This document shows positions 7,735 through 15,812 of a DNA stretch of 60,243 bases, one piece after another. The notes under the pieces are model-generated. The model saw only the letters and a program-made list of their open reading frames with translations, was not told the origin of the DNA and ran no database searches. The first letter of the stretch is position 1, and each line of letters starts with the position of its first letter. The position numbers were made by a program, and so were the translations under genes. The DNA lies in assembly GCA_964625865.1 (NCBI GenBank), contig CAZVEV010000003.1, positions 1 through 60,243 of the forward strand, written 5' to 3'. This DNA comes from CAZVEV01 sp964625865 (GTDB lineage: Bacteria > Planctomycetota > Phycisphaerae > SM23-33).

Positions 7735-8394
7735 ATGAAATCTGGACGACTACTTGTGGCTGTGGCAGTGGCGTGTGTTTTCCTGGCGTCGGGTACGACT
7801 GGCGCGGCGGTTATCACCACCAACAACACCGGCTCGAGCCAGCCGATTACGATTCTGGACTGGGACGGTGCGGGGTCGGATGCGGGAGTCTCGGACTCCG
7901 GCGGCGGGGGGACGGATAGTGACAGCGGCGACCGCGTGTATGGTAATCTGGGCCGATGGGCGCCTTCTGGCCAGTCGACGACGTACGCGTTTACGGGTCT
8001 TGCCCAGGGCAGCTACCGCATCTTTGCCACGTGGCTGCATGACTGGCCGAGGACCGACGCAAACGGCAGCGTGGCGGCCAACGGGGCGTTCGTGGGCACG
8101 TTCGACGGCGTGGACACCGCGACGGACATTGGCGGAATCGACATTTCGCAGGGATTCATCGCACATAAGATCGGCGTTGGGGTCGCTCCCGATCCCAACG
8201 GCAGTCCCTTCGAGTACGTCGGCGACGGGACGGTCGGCCCGGCCGACAGCAGCACGCTGACCGTCGTGATTACCTCCAGCGGCGGCAACTTCCGCGCCGA
8301 CGCCATCGGGATTCAGTTCATCCCCGAGCCGGCGACGCTCGCCCTGGCCGCGATAGGCCTGCTGGGCCTGCGGCCGAAGCGCCGGCGGACGTAA
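7735..8394 (+). CDS. PEP-CTERM protein with a golvesin/CBD-like domain
   Basis: This exported protein of 219 aa has a signal peptide (MKSGRLLVAVAVACVFLAS, TGA-AV), one beta-sandwich domain and a C-terminal sorting signal (IPEPATLALAAIGLLGL, then RPKRRRT). The central domain has YAFTGLAQGSYRIFATW and ends NFRADAIGIQFI, which resembles golvesin/Xly carbohydrate-binding modules with their closing ADAV/ADAI motif, so glycan binding is plausible (inference). ATG 7735 follows GGAGA (7722-7726) by 8 nt. An earlier ATG at 7720 overlaps that ribosome site. It has its own promoter, a long leader shared in part with the gene at 12531, and a terminator downstream. Its terminal 55-bp module is copied from or to the upstream gene. 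Confidence 0.85.
   Translation: MKSGRLLVAVAVACVFLASGTTGAAVITTNNTGSSQPITILDWDGAGSDAGVSDSGGGGTDSDSGDRVYGNLGRWAPSGQSTTYAFTGLAQGSYRIFATWLHDWPRTDANGSVAANGAFVGTFDGVDTATDIGGIDISQGFIAHKIGVGVAPDPNGSPFEYVGDGTVGPADSSTLTVVITSSGGNFRADAIGIQFIPEPATLALAAIGLLGLRPKRRRT
8318..8372 (+). repeat. 55-bp sorting-signal cassette, copy 2
   Basis: It is identical to 7461-7515. Immediately after it the two genes diverge again. Confidence 0.9.
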
Positions 8395-8427
8395 GCGCAA
8401 CACCGCAACTGCGACGGAAACATCGCG

Positions 8428-8471
8428 GGATCCCGATGGACATCGGGATCCATGGGGACGCCCCGTTTTTT
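8428..8471 (+). terminator. Terminator after the PEP-CTERM gene at 7735
   Basis: A perfect 10-bp hairpin, GGATCCCGAT (8428-8437)/ATCGGGATCC (8442-8451), is followed by GGGG-ACG-CCCC and six T (8466-8471). Confidence 0.8.
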
Positions 8472-8507
8472 CTTGGCGCAGGCCGATTCACGGGTGTGAG
8501 ATTCTTC

Positions 8508-8536
8508 TTGACGCGACCGTGAGAATCGGGTACAAT
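8508..8536 (+). promoter_or_regulatory. Promoter of the PEP-CTERM gene at 8686
   Basis: TTGACG (8508-8513), 17 nt, TACAAT (8531-8536). The leader is about 145 nt long. Confidence 0.82.
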
Positions 8537-8545
8537 TGTTATGAA

Positions 8546-8566
8546 TGCAGGCGATTGTCGCCTGCA
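8546..8566 (+). promoter_or_regulatory. Hairpin at the start of the 8686 leader
   Basis: TGCAGGCGA and TCGCCTGCA form a perfect 9-bp stem with a TTG loop, almost at the expected transcript 5' end. A second possible stem is GGCGAG (8579-8584)/CTCGCC (8605-8610). It may protect the 5' end or regulate the gene (inference). Confidence 0.5.
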
Positions 8567-8685
8567 CAAGCTCTTTGTGGCGAGGTGAAGTGAGAGCAGG
8601 AGGTCTCGCCTGCGCCGTCTTTGCGCGAGAAGGTACACGCGCGTAACCGAAACACTAGGATTGCTTCAGACAACAGGAGAAACCC

Positions 8686-9402
8686 ATGACCACACGAACG
8701 ACACGGCTAACCGCTCGCACTGCTCTGCTCTGCGCGATGACGGTTTTCGCCCTGCTGAGTACGGCCCATGCCGCACCGGTTCTCATCGATTTCGGCCGCT
8801 CGGAGAACCCGTCCAGCGCGGCGTACAACAGCATCGATTTCATCGGCCCTAACGGAAACAACGTCACCACCGGCGTGGTCGCCCTTACCGACACGGCCTC
8901 GGCGGCTACCGGCTGGTCGATCGTGGTTACTGAAGACGGAGCTGGCAACGGCGGCGGAGCGGGCTCGGGAGCTGATGTATCGTCGTTTCCAGCTGCCCTG
9001 ACCGCTTTCGAGCAAGAAGCGCTCGAGGACAGCCTTTTCGCCAACCAATCGCCCTCGAGCATGACCGTGGCCCTGACCGGCCTGAACGACAGCCTGACCT
9101 ACGACCTGCTGCTCTACGGGTCCCGCGCCAACCAACAGAGCACGACCCAGACGTGGCACATCACGCAAGGCTCCGGCGGGGTCGACGTGGTCCATGCCTC
9201 GGGCCTGAACTCGACCGTTGTGGTCGATTGGGACGGCATCAGCACCAACGGCAGCGGCACGATCGCATTCACGGTCAAGGGTACCAGCAGCGCCGTTGCC
9301 CTGAACTTCGCCTCGATTACCGAAGTCCCCGAACCGGCGACGCTGAGCCTCTTGGCCGTCGGCCTGCTGGGCCTGCGACGGCGACGGACGTCTCGTATCT
9401 AG
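8686..9402 (+). CDS. PEP-CTERM protein
   Basis: This exported protein of 238 aa has a somewhat long signal peptide (positive MTTRTTRLTAR, then a hydrophobic core, AHA-AP), a central domain containing VLIDFGRSE and LTGLNDSLTYDLLLYGSR, and a sorting signal (VPEPATLSLLAVGLLGL, then basic residues). The TYDLLLYGSR region recurs in planctomycete PEP-CTERM proteins and is probably a beta-sandwich, but I cannot assign a ligand. ATG 8686 has AGGAG six bases upstream. The promoter at 8508 and a structured leader precede it. The next PEP-CTERM gene starts 91 nt downstream with no obvious promoter of its own and may be co-transcribed. Confidence 0.85.
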   Translation: MTTRTTRLTARTALLCAMTVFALLSTAHAAPVLIDFGRSENPSSAAYNSIDFIGPNGNNVTTGVVALTDTASAATGWSIVVTEDGAGNGGGAGSGADVSSFPAALTAFEQEALEDSLFANQSPSSMTVALTGLNDSLTYDLLLYGSRANQQSTTQTWHITQGSGGVDVVHASGLNSTVVVDWDGISTNGSGTIAFTVKGTSSAVALNFASITEVPEPATLSLLAVGLLGLRRRRTSRI

Positions 9403-9439
9403 CCTGACGTGCTGAACAGAACAACAGATACACGTTGCA

Positions 9440-9457
9440 CACCCGCAGGCGCGGGTG
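9440..9457 (+). other. Hairpin between PEP-CTERM genes
   Basis: CACCCGC (9440-9446) and GCGGGTG (9451-9457) form a perfect 7-bp stem with an AGGC loop. There is no U-run, so it may be a transcript stabiliser or attenuator rather than a terminator. Confidence 0.45.
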
Positions 9458-9493
9458 CCGACTCACATAGCTCTTGGATGAGGAGTGCTTACG

Positions 9494-10849
9494 ATGAAGC
9501 GTAACCATGCAATGTCGCTGATGTGCGGGGTGGCCGTCGTGTCGTTGATCGCCGCTGGGCCCGCCGGTGCGGCGGTGCTCTACGCCCCGGTGGACCAGAC
9601 GGTTACCGGTACCAGCAGCAGCACGATCGGATCGTTCAGCGCGTATTCGGGCGACGATGTCTACATCGGGTTCACCATCGACTGGCCGACGGGCACCGTC
9701 GGGAACAACGAGTTCTGCGTGCTGTGGTTCGACAACGAGAACGCGCAGAACATCGGGGTCAAGGGCGACCAGGGTCCGGGCAGCACCGATTTCCTCGTTC
9801 GCCATCGCAGCACCGACGGGGGCGTCTATTCGCCGACGCAACTGGCGATTCCCGCCACCAACCGCCTTGTCGGACACCTGTACAAGACGACTTCGGGTGC
9901 CGGCAACCCGTACGACCGGTTCTCCCTTCAGGTCGATCCGACGACTGCGACGACCCCCACGCCGGTGATCACGACCAATCACGGTGGCGACACGACGATC
10001 AGCAGCCTCGGCAAGCGGGCGCACGGCGTAGACGACACCGTCATGTTCCGGGACATCGTCGTCGCGACGACCCTTGACGAGGTGGCCGATGTGATTGATT
10101 ACGTTGCGGTCGACTACAACGACCTGACGCCCGGGGTGCAGCGGGACCAGTACGGCGGAGTAGGCCTCAGCCACACCAATAGCTGGGGCTCTACGGGCAC
10201 GATCAACGTGGTCAGCGGGGACCTGACAGCGCCGGCGGCGACCAACTACGCACTGACCCAGGTGGGCACGCCGCAGTCGATCCGCGGCGGATACCAGGAT
10301 CCCCGTCAGAACACCCGCGACCTGGCCGCCCCGATGACGGGCGACACCGTGTGGTTCTCGTTCCTGGTGCAGAACACCCATGAGAACTCACGAGGCGGGA
10401 TCAGCTTCAACCAGTCCGGTCATCAGCCCGTTAGCCCGCGCGTGCAGACGCTGGGGGCGGACCTTTACGTCAACGACGCCACGCATGCGACCGGCGTGTT
10501 CACGACGGGCCAGACGGCCCTGGTGCTTGGACGGATCACCATCAACGACAACGGCGATGACACGTGGCACATCTGGGTGGACCCGGACGTCTCCGGCGGC
10601 GAGGGCGGACTTGGTCCGGCCACGGCGACCGTCGTGGACGACTACATCGACGCCGCCGGCATCACGCGGCTTGGCAACAGCTCGTACGACACCGCAGGCA
10701 CCGCAGGCCAGAACGGCGCCATCGTGGACATGATCTATCTCAGCGACGGTCCCAACGGTTTCGCCGACGTCACCGGCGTGCCCGAACCGGCTACACTGAG
10801 CCTCCTGGCAATCGGCCTGCTCGGCCTGCGGAGGCGACGGCGAGGGTAG
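9494..10849 (+). CDS. PEP-CTERM protein with two LamG-like domains
   Basis: This protein of 451 aa has a signal peptide (MKRNHAMSLMCGVAVVSLIAAG, AGA-AV), two tandem concanavalin/LamG-like beta-sandwich domains and a sorting signal (VPEPATLSLLAIGLLGL, RRRRRG). The first domain closes with DIVVATTLDEVADV, a motif also seen in the proteins at 12531 and 58031. The second begins around GDTVWFSFLVQN and closes near VDMIYLSDG. Such domains often bind glycans (family knowledge), but the ligand here is unknown. ATG 9494 follows AGGAG (9481-9485) by 8 nt. A GTG at 9485 overlaps that ribosome site and is rejected. Confidence 0.86.
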   Translation: MKRNHAMSLMCGVAVVSLIAAGPAGAAVLYAPVDQTVTGTSSSTIGSFSAYSGDDVYIGFTIDWPTGTVGNNEFCVLWFDNENAQNIGVKGDQGPGSTDFLVRHRSTDGGVYSPTQLAIPATNRLVGHLYKTTSGAGNPYDRFSLQVDPTTATTPTPVITTNHGGDTTISSLGKRAHGVDDTVMFRDIVVATTLDEVADVIDYVAVDYNDLTPGVQRDQYGGVGLSHTNSWGSTGTINVVSGDLTAPAATNYALTQVGTPQSIRGGYQDPRQNTRDLAAPMTGDTVWFSFLVQNTHENSRGGISFNQSGHQPVSPRVQTLGADLYVNDATHATGVFTTGQTALVLGRITINDNGDDTWHIWVDPDVSGGEGGLGPATATVVDDYIDAAGITRLGNSSYDTAGTAGQNGAIVDMIYLSDGPNGFADVTGVPEPATLSLLAIGLLGLRRRRRG

Positions 10850-11152
10850 GTACGGGCCCGGTGCACTGATCGATCACAATGCGTACCAGACCGTTTCTTC
10901 GGACGCATGCATTCCGCCCCGGGTGATCACCCCCGGGGTCTTCCGCGCACCGGCGCGGTGCGCTCACGGGCCCGTCGCGGTCGAGGATGTGCTCCCGTTG
11001 CCCGTGGGCGGTCGCGGGGGAGCCTCCCGGTGTGTTCACCGGGGGCGAAATGGGAGACGGGCGGGTGGCGTGGTGTGACGCGAAGCGGCAACCACGTGGA
11101 GATCCAGCGCCCGCGCAGGGATCCCGAAACGCGGCAAGATGCCGCGTCTACG
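10850..11152. other. Convergent intergenic region with several hairpins
   Basis: Three stems can be seen in this 300-nt gap: CCCCGGG paired around 10919-10940, CCCGGTG-TGTT-CACCGGG near 11025-11045, and CGCGGCA (11130-11136)/TGCCGCG (11140-11146). The last is just beyond the stop of the minus-strand gene and could help terminate it. No gene is supported. Confidence 0.5.
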
Positions 11153-11977
11153 CTAGCAGCGCCTCCGCTTGCGGATGTATCCGCCGAGGCCTCCGATGCT
11201 CAGGCCCACGGCCAGCATCGTCAGCGGCTCGGGGATCACCGTGGTGACCAGGATGTTATCGTACCGGGCGCCGGCCTGGCTGTTGCCCCGGAACACCAGG
11301 CGGTCGAAGTCCGCGGTGGGGGCGTTGAGATACGTCAGTCCGGTCACAAACTCGCCCGCGTTCTTGACGTTGTTGTTGTTCTCGTCGACCCAGATGTCGT
11401 AGGTGTCGGCAAGGGTGATCTCGATTCCCCTGAACTTCCCCGTATTGTACCCGCTGCTCCACTTCAGCGAGGGCTTGGCCACGTCCGTATAGCCGGGCCC
11501 GTTGTCGTACTGGACGGCGGTATTGGTGTCGTTGTTGGACGGGGCGTTGACGCGGATCCGGAACAGCACGTTGTTGTTTGCGTCGAAGCCTTCGATGAAG
11601 TTGCGCTTCTGAGCGTTGTTCCGGCGGCGGAGGGCGGCGTCCAGCGTGACCGTCGTGCCCATGTCAAGTCGGCCGTCGAATGCGAACGTGGTCGTGAAGT
11701 TGTACGAGCCCTGATCCATCATGATCGCCCGGGCCCCGCCGGAGGCCTGGATCTTGGATTCCTGCCTGTTGCCCACCGTCCAGGTGCCCACGTCGACGCC
11801 CGCGTTGAGGCGGGCCGCGGTGGCGTTGCCCGTCGCGGTGTTCTGGAAATCATCATCGAAGATGGTCAGGACGCCCGTTGCCCCGGCGATGCCCGGCATG
11901 ACCAGGACCGCCACCAACGCCACGCACAGACTCCCCGCAAGAGACCTGACGTTCTTCACTGCTGTTTGCCCGTTCAT
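11153..11977 (-). CDS. PEP-CTERM protein
   Basis: This exported protein of 274 aa has a signal peptide (NVRSLAGSLCVALVAVLVMPG, AGA-TG), a LamG-like domain and the C-terminal sorting signal IPEPLTMLAVGLSIGGLGGY followed by IRKRRRC. The signal is slightly atypical (PEPL, Gly-rich helix, final Cys). The middle contains KIQASGGARAIMMDQGSYN and YDIWVDENNNNVKNAGEF, and ends YDNILVTT, like other LamG-type domains with a closing strand. ATG 11977 is chosen because AAGGAG lies 7 nt upstream. A start at 12040 has no such support. It is divergent from the gene at 12531, with its own promoter at 12162-12189 and a leader of about 180 nt. Confidence 0.84.
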   Translation of the reverse strand: MNGQTAVKNVRSLAGSLCVALVAVLVMPGIAGATGVLTIFDDDFQNTATGNATAARLNAGVDVGTWTVGNRQESKIQASGGARAIMMDQGSYNFTTTFAFDGRLDMGTTVTLDAALRRRNNAQKRNFIEGFDANNNVLFRIRVNAPSNNDTNTAVQYDNGPGYTDVAKPSLKWSSGYNTGKFRGIEITLADTYDIWVDENNNNVKNAGEFVTGLTYLNAPTADFDRLVFRGNSQAGARYDNILVTTVIPEPLTMLAVGLSIGGLGGYIRKRRRC

Positions 11978-12161
11978 CTGAGTTCTCCTTGGTCTCGTCT
12001 GCACTTGGCCCTTTGGCGCAACAGAGCACACGCGAGACACCGGTCAAAACGCGACTTCACTTCGTAACGTGCACCGCACCGTCGATAACGTGTATCCATC
12101 CATTGAACATGGGCTGACGCCCTTGACCGCCACCGGCGGCTGCAGCTCCATCTCATTAGAT

Positions 12162-12189
12162 ATTATACCACAAATCTGGAATCCGGCAA
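12162..12189 (-). promoter_or_regulatory. Promoter of the minus-strand PEP-CTERM gene
   Basis: On the minus strand, TTGCCG (12184-12189), 16 nt, TATAAT (12162-12167). Confidence 0.8.
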
Positions 12190-12288
12190 GGAAAAACAGG
12201 AAAAAGTCCTTCTTCGCTTCGGCCTTTCTCTGTCTCTTGCTCTCGTCGTCTTTCTGTGTCGAAGAGGCCGATCGCTTTTACTTTGCGC

Positions 12289-12316
12289 TTGACAAGGCAA
12301 CGCTGAGCGGTAGAAT
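12289..12316 (+). promoter_or_regulatory. Promoter of the PEP-CTERM gene at 12531
   Basis: TTGACA (12289-12294), 16 nt, TAGAAT (12311-12316). The -35 context GCGCTTGACA equals that of the promoter at 6649. Confidence 0.85.
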
Positions 12317-12324
12317 AAAGATGA

Positions 12325-12530
12325 GTCGGGAGTGGTTCCTGACGGGCGAGCCTGGGTGAGTGGTTTTCGGCTGGAGGCCGACTAGACTGCCCCCCCCCCG
12401 GTCCGCGATGAGGATGACGGATGTATGTGCGGAACGCGAGGCGGCCGGCAAGGGAGTGACGAGCGGCCCGATCGGGTTTCTTGCGCCTATGGAGTCGAAG
12501 AACAGATTCCGCTTACTGAGAGGAACAGAC
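12325..12530 (+). ncRNA. Candidate structured leader RNA (copy B)
   Basis: GTCGGG (12325-12330)/CCTGAC (12338-12343) with a 7-nt loop corresponds to the first hairpin of the 7615 leader. The 22-nt block (12344-12365) ends GTGAGTGGTT. TGAGGATG (12409-12416) and ATGT (12421-12424) follow. A run of ten C (12390-12399) separates the two conserved blocks. This leader is longer than copy A by about 80 nt. Confidence 0.55.
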
Positions 12531-13874
12531 ATGATCAAGCGAACAGCAATGGCGGCGGCGGTAGTGGCGTTTGTGTGTGCGGGCGCTGCACAGGCGGCGG
12601 TTATCGGCAGTGAGGGCTTTGCGTATGGCGACGGTCCGATCGCCGGGCAGACCGGCGGGACGGGCTTCGACTACGACAACACCTCCGCGACGCACACCGG
12701 CACGGTGTCGGATTGGGACAACGCATTCGGTGCACCTAACGTCTCCGGCGGCACGCTGGTGACCAGCGGCTCGGGCGCCTACCGCGAGTACAACGGCCCG
12801 ACCGAGGGTGTGGGCTCGGAGGCCAGCCCCACCGACGAGCGCCTGGGCGCCTTCCGCGGCACCCGTGTGACGTACTACAAGTTTACCTACAACACCTCGA
12901 CCACCGGCGACTGGGCCGGACTCAGTGCGTTCGACTTCGGCGCGGAGAAGATGTTCTTCGGCAAGCCGGGCGGCGACAAGTTCGCCGTCCAGCAGTCCGG
13001 GGTCGGGACCACGTACAGCACCGTCACCGTTGTCCCCAACCAGACCTACACCCTCGTTGTCGAACAGAACTACGATCGCGACCGGGCAACGATCTGGATC
13101 GACCCCGGCGCCGCGGACAAGACCAGTCCCGACGCCCGCAGAGCGTTCACTATTTCCAACTGGAACTCGAAGATCCGCCTGGCCTCCGGCGGGAGCAATA
13201 CGACCATCTATGACGACCTCGTCATCGCCACCACGTTCGGCCAGGCCCTCGGCTCGGACCTGGTCTTCGCCGAGGATTTTGACAACGCGCCCAATGGCAC
13301 GGTGGTCAAGAACACCGCCCCGGACGTGGGGACCGACTGGAGTCAGACCCTCGGCACCGATGTGACGATGAACAACGGCGGAATCGACACCAACGGCGCC
13401 GCCCGCGGGGTGTTCGGCGACTTCACCCGCGCCCTGGCCGCCGGCGAGATTCTCGTGCTGGACTTCGAGACCAACGACACCGACGGCGACTTCCACAGCA
13501 GCGACTTCGCCGGCATCAGTCTGTTCGCCGGCGCCAGCGAGAAGGTCTTCATCGGAGATCGCGGCGGCAGCACGACGGCATGGGGCCTGCAGCACAACGG
13601 CACCGACGGCACGTCCAGCGTCTCCGGCGAGACCCAAAACGGCCAGTTCACCTACAACTACGACACCGGCGCGTATGAGCTGAGTTTTGACGGTACGACC
13701 GCGCTGTCCGGCACGGCCACCATCGAGATGCCCATCGATCGCCTCCGCATCATGAGCGGCGACGGCGGCGCCATCGCCGTCGACTCGGTCGAGGTCGCCA
13801 TCATCCCCGAACCGGCCACGCTGGCGCTGGCAGCGATGGGGCTGCTGGGACTGCGGAAGAGGCGAAGACGATAG
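12531..13874 (+). CDS. PEP-CTERM protein with two LamG-like domains
   Basis: This protein of 447 aa has a signal peptide (MIKRTAMAAAVVAFVCAGA, AQA-AV), two beta-sandwich domains and the sorting signal IPEPATLALAAMGLLGL with RKRRRR. The first domain closes with YDDLVIATTFGQALG, the LamG-type motif shared with neighbouring PEP-CTERM proteins. The second opens with VFAEDFDN, a common start of such domains, and closes with VDSVEVA. ATG 12531 is supported by GAGAGGA six bases upstream and by the signal peptide. The open frame extends 57 codons further upstream through the leader, but that part has no signal-peptide logic. It probably forms an operon with the PEP-CTERM gene starting 41 nt downstream. 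Confidence 0.86.
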   Translation: MIKRTAMAAAVVAFVCAGAAQAAVIGSEGFAYGDGPIAGQTGGTGFDYDNTSATHTGTVSDWDNAFGAPNVSGGTLVTSGSGAYREYNGPTEGVGSEASPTDERLGAFRGTRVTYYKFTYNTSTTGDWAGLSAFDFGAEKMFFGKPGGDKFAVQQSGVGTTYSTVTVVPNQTYTLVVEQNYDRDRATIWIDPGAADKTSPDARRAFTISNWNSKIRLASGGSNTTIYDDLVIATTFGQALGSDLVFAEDFDNAPNGTVVKNTAPDVGTDWSQTLGTDVTMNNGGIDTNGAARGVFGDFTRALAAGEILVLDFETNDTDGDFHSSDFAGISLFAGASEKVFIGDRGGSTTAWGLQHNGTDGTSSVSGETQNGQFTYNYDTGAYELSFDGTTALSGTATIEMPIDRLRIMSGDGGAIAVDSVEVAIIPEPATLALAAMGLLGLRKRRRR

Positions 13875-13915
13875 GGTGGCACATGGGGTCCTGTGAGCAG
13901 TCGAGGAGACTAGCC

Positions 13916-14617
13916 ATGGAACGAATTCGATACGTTGCGGCGGCACTTCTGGTGGTCCTTTGCGTGTCGGCGGTCGGGTCGGCGGCCACCATCGTCTGGA
14001 CGAGTTTCACGTTCGAGAACAACAGCGGCACGACGCTGACGTCGTCGGCGGGGGATCAGAAGGCACTGAATGCGGACGCCCCCTCGCATCTGAAGTCGAT
14101 CACGGCGGGGGGCACGACGTACAGCAACCTGATATTCGCATCGTCGGCGACCGTTGGTGGGACGGCCCTGGTCGGGGATGACATGAGCGTCGGCGTCGCC
14201 AATCAGAACACGTTTGACGTGACGTTTGCGGGAAGCCCAAGCAGTGTTGACAACGACTTCCTTCTGCTGACCGATTTCGGTGGTGACGACACGTTCCACG
14301 TACAACTCCTGGGCGCCGGCGGGTTGATCGGAAACCAGTTGACGAATGTCTCCAACAGCAGTTGGCCCGACATCGCGAACAACGTGCGATATGACGGCAC
14401 GACCAGTAACGAGATTCAGGGGGCGATCGTGAATCTCTCCGACTTCGGCACCGGCTTCACCGCCGCGGACATCACGGGCGTGCGGGTGTTTGCAGCGGGC
14501 GGCGGCACGAACCAGAAGCTTGACCCGATCGTCATCGGCCTGGTCGTCCCCGAGCCGGCGACGCTGACGCTGGCTGCGATGGGCCTGGGCGCGCTGCTGC
14601 GGCGCCGGAGGCGGTAG
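13916..14617 (+). CDS. PEP-CTERM protein
   Basis: This protein of 233 aa has a signal peptide (MERIRYVAAALLVVLCVSAVG, SAA-TI), a single beta-rich domain and the sorting signal VPEPATLTLAAMGLGALL followed by five Arg. The central region (GGDDTFHVQLLGAGGLIGNQ, FTAADITGVRVFAAGGG) suggests a jelly-roll fold but no specific family. ATG 13916 has GAGGAG seven bases upstream. No promoter is visible in the 41-nt gap after the previous gene, so the two are probably co-transcribed. A repeat block and a terminator lie downstream. Confidence 0.84.
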   Translation: MERIRYVAAALLVVLCVSAVGSAATIVWTSFTFENNSGTTLTSSAGDQKALNADAPSHLKSITAGGTTYSNLIFASSATVGGTALVGDDMSVGVANQNTFDVTFAGSPSSVDNDFLLLTDFGGDDTFHVQLLGAGGLIGNQLTNVSNSSWPDIANNVRYDGTTSNEIQGAIVNLSDFGTGFTAADITGVRVFAAGGGTNQKLDPIVIGLVVPEPATLTLAAMGLGALLRRRRR

Positions 14618-14705
14618 CGGGCGGGGGAGGACAAGGGGCCTGACCTCCGTCTTCGCTGCCTGCCCCCTTTTCCGTCCTTCATAGCACACCGGGTGTCGTC
14701 ACCGT

Positions 14706-14801
14706 GCATCCATGCGCGCCACGGGATCCGCGTTGTGCAGACCGACTGCCGTCCGCGGAGACCCCACGGGGTGGGACCCGTGGGCGTTTGCCTGTTCCGT
14801 C
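14706..14801 (+). repeat. 96-bp repeat, copy 1
   Basis: It starts GCATCCATGCGCGC. It contains CCCACGGG-GTGGGA-CCCGTGGG, a perfect 8-bp hairpin, and matches 14931-15026 closely in the same orientation. Confidence 0.85.
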
Positions 14802-14853
14802 GCGACGATCACGCTCTGCACGGCGCGGCGCCCCGCACGGGTCTGTCGACGCG

Positions 14854-14930
14854 GGACAACGCCCACAGGTTCCACCCTGTGGGGTATCGACGAACGAGAC
14901 TCGGTCCCTCTGGTCACGACGCACGGTGAC
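14854..14930 (-). repeat. Degenerate inverted copy of the 96-bp repeat
   Basis: The reverse complement resembles the flanking repeats. Its hairpin CCCACAGG-TTCCAC-CCTGTGGG carries paired changes that keep the stem intact. Confidence 0.65.
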
Positions 14931-15026
14931 GCATCCATGCGCGCTGCAGAATCCGCGTTGTGCAGACCGACTGCCGTCCGCGGAGACCCCACGGGATGGG
15001 ACCCGTGGGCGTTTGCCTGTTTCGTC
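14931..15026 (+). repeat. 96-bp repeat, copy 2
   Basis: It nearly matches copy 1 and has the hairpin CCCACGGG-ATGGGA-CCCGTGGG. The spacing between repeat starts is 225 bp. Confidence 0.85.
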
Positions 15027-15076
15027 AGGTCAACCTCCCGCCCGTACGAGGGCGTCGTGTCTCTCCGCGCACTGCC

Positions 15077-15099
15077 GGGGCGCTCACGCCCCTTTTTTT
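15077..15099 (+). terminator. Rho-independent terminator
   Basis: GGGGCG-CTCA-CGCCCC is followed by seven T (15093-15099). It separates the PEP-CTERM/repeat region from the regulator operon. Confidence 0.88.
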
Positions 15100-15137
15100 C
15101 AGAAAAGACTTGAACCTTCGCCCGGCAATCGGCAAAG

Positions 15138-15156
15138 TACTTTGTAGAGCAAAGTA
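15138..15156. promoter_or_regulatory. Palindromic operator candidate
   Basis: TACTTTG-TAGAG-CAAAGTA is a perfect 7-bp inverted repeat, 29 bp upstream of an operon that encodes a winged-helix regulator. Autoregulation by that protein is the simplest reading (inference). Confidence 0.7.
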
Positions 15157-15184
15157 GACGGCGCGGTTCCAGGAGACCCGGGAC

Positions 15185-15796
15185 ATGAAAGCGGACAAGG
15201 CGGCGGCGGAGTTGGCGGTCATCAGGCAGTTGATGGAGAGGCCCATCCGCCTGTCCACCATGAGCGGACTGTCGGCCATCCTGGCCGGGTGTGCGGCGCT
15301 GGTGGGGGTGGCGGTGGATTGGCACGTCTCGCAGACCAACGCGCCGGCGACGGCGATGTGGATCAACATGGCCGTTTGGGGGGGGGTGTTCGTGGTGGCC
15401 TTTACGGGGGTGATGGTGCTCACCCGCATTCGTGAACGCAAGCAAGGCATGCCGTTCTGGTCGAACGTCAAGCGGCGGATCGGGATGACCATTCTGCCCT
15501 GCATCGTCGCGGGTATGGGCCTGACGCTGGCGATCGTGTACCGGTGGCACGACGCGATCGGGCCCAACCAGTGGGGGCTGATCCCCGCGGTGTGGATGCT
15601 GTTTTACGGCGTGGCGCTGTGGCAGCTTGGCGACCTGAGCATCGTCGAGGTTCGCCTGATGGGGGCCGCCTTCATCCTCGCGGGGCTTCTCAGCGCGGCG
15701 GCCTTCCAGATGCGACCCTACTGGTGCATCGGCCTGACGTTCGGCGGGTTCCACATCGTTTACGGCACGGTCGTCTGGTTCCGACACGGCGGCTAG
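15185..15796 (+). CDS. Six-helix membrane protein of the regulator/CreD-like operon
   Basis: This integral membrane protein of 203 aa has about six transmembrane helices (LSAILAGCAALVGVAV, VWGGVFVVAFTGVMVL, ILPCIVAGMGLTLAIVY, LIPAVWMLFYGVALWQL, LMGAAFILAGLLSAAAF, CIGLTFGGFHIVYGTVVW) and a short cytoplasmic N-terminus. I do not recognise a named family. Proteins of this kind are often encoded beside HTH_34 regulators. ATG 15185 follows AGGAG by 9 nt. The regulator gene starts 16 nt downstream, so they form one operon with the CreD-like gene. The palindromic operator upstream suggests the operon is switched by its own regulator. A membrane-stress or envelope role is inferred only from context. 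Confidence 0.8.
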   Translation: MKADKAAAELAVIRQLMERPIRLSTMSGLSAILAGCAALVGVAVDWHVSQTNAPATAMWINMAVWGGVFVVAFTGVMVLTRIRERKQGMPFWSNVKRRIGMTILPCIVAGMGLTLAIVYRWHDAIGPNQWGLIPAVWMLFYGVALWQLGDLSIVEVRLMGAAFILAGLLSAAAFQMRPYWCIGLTFGGFHIVYGTVVWFRHGG

Positions 15797-15812
15797 CGAG
15801 CCGGGAAGCAAC

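Larger units (their letters stand above)
14618..15184. other. Repeat-rich intergenic region
   Basis: This 570-nt gap holds two direct 96-bp repeats, a degenerate inverted copy between them, a rho-independent terminator and a palindromic operator. Open frames here come from the repeats and are not credible genes. Confidence 0.7.

Noticed and set aside
12390..12399. Run of ten C as a phase-variation tract
   Set aside because: It lies in the leader rather than the coding frame, and nothing shows length variation. It could still affect leader structure.
14706..15026. The 96-bp repeats as a CRISPR or insertion sequence
   Set aside because: There are only two direct copies plus one inverted, no spacer regularity and no transposase gene.
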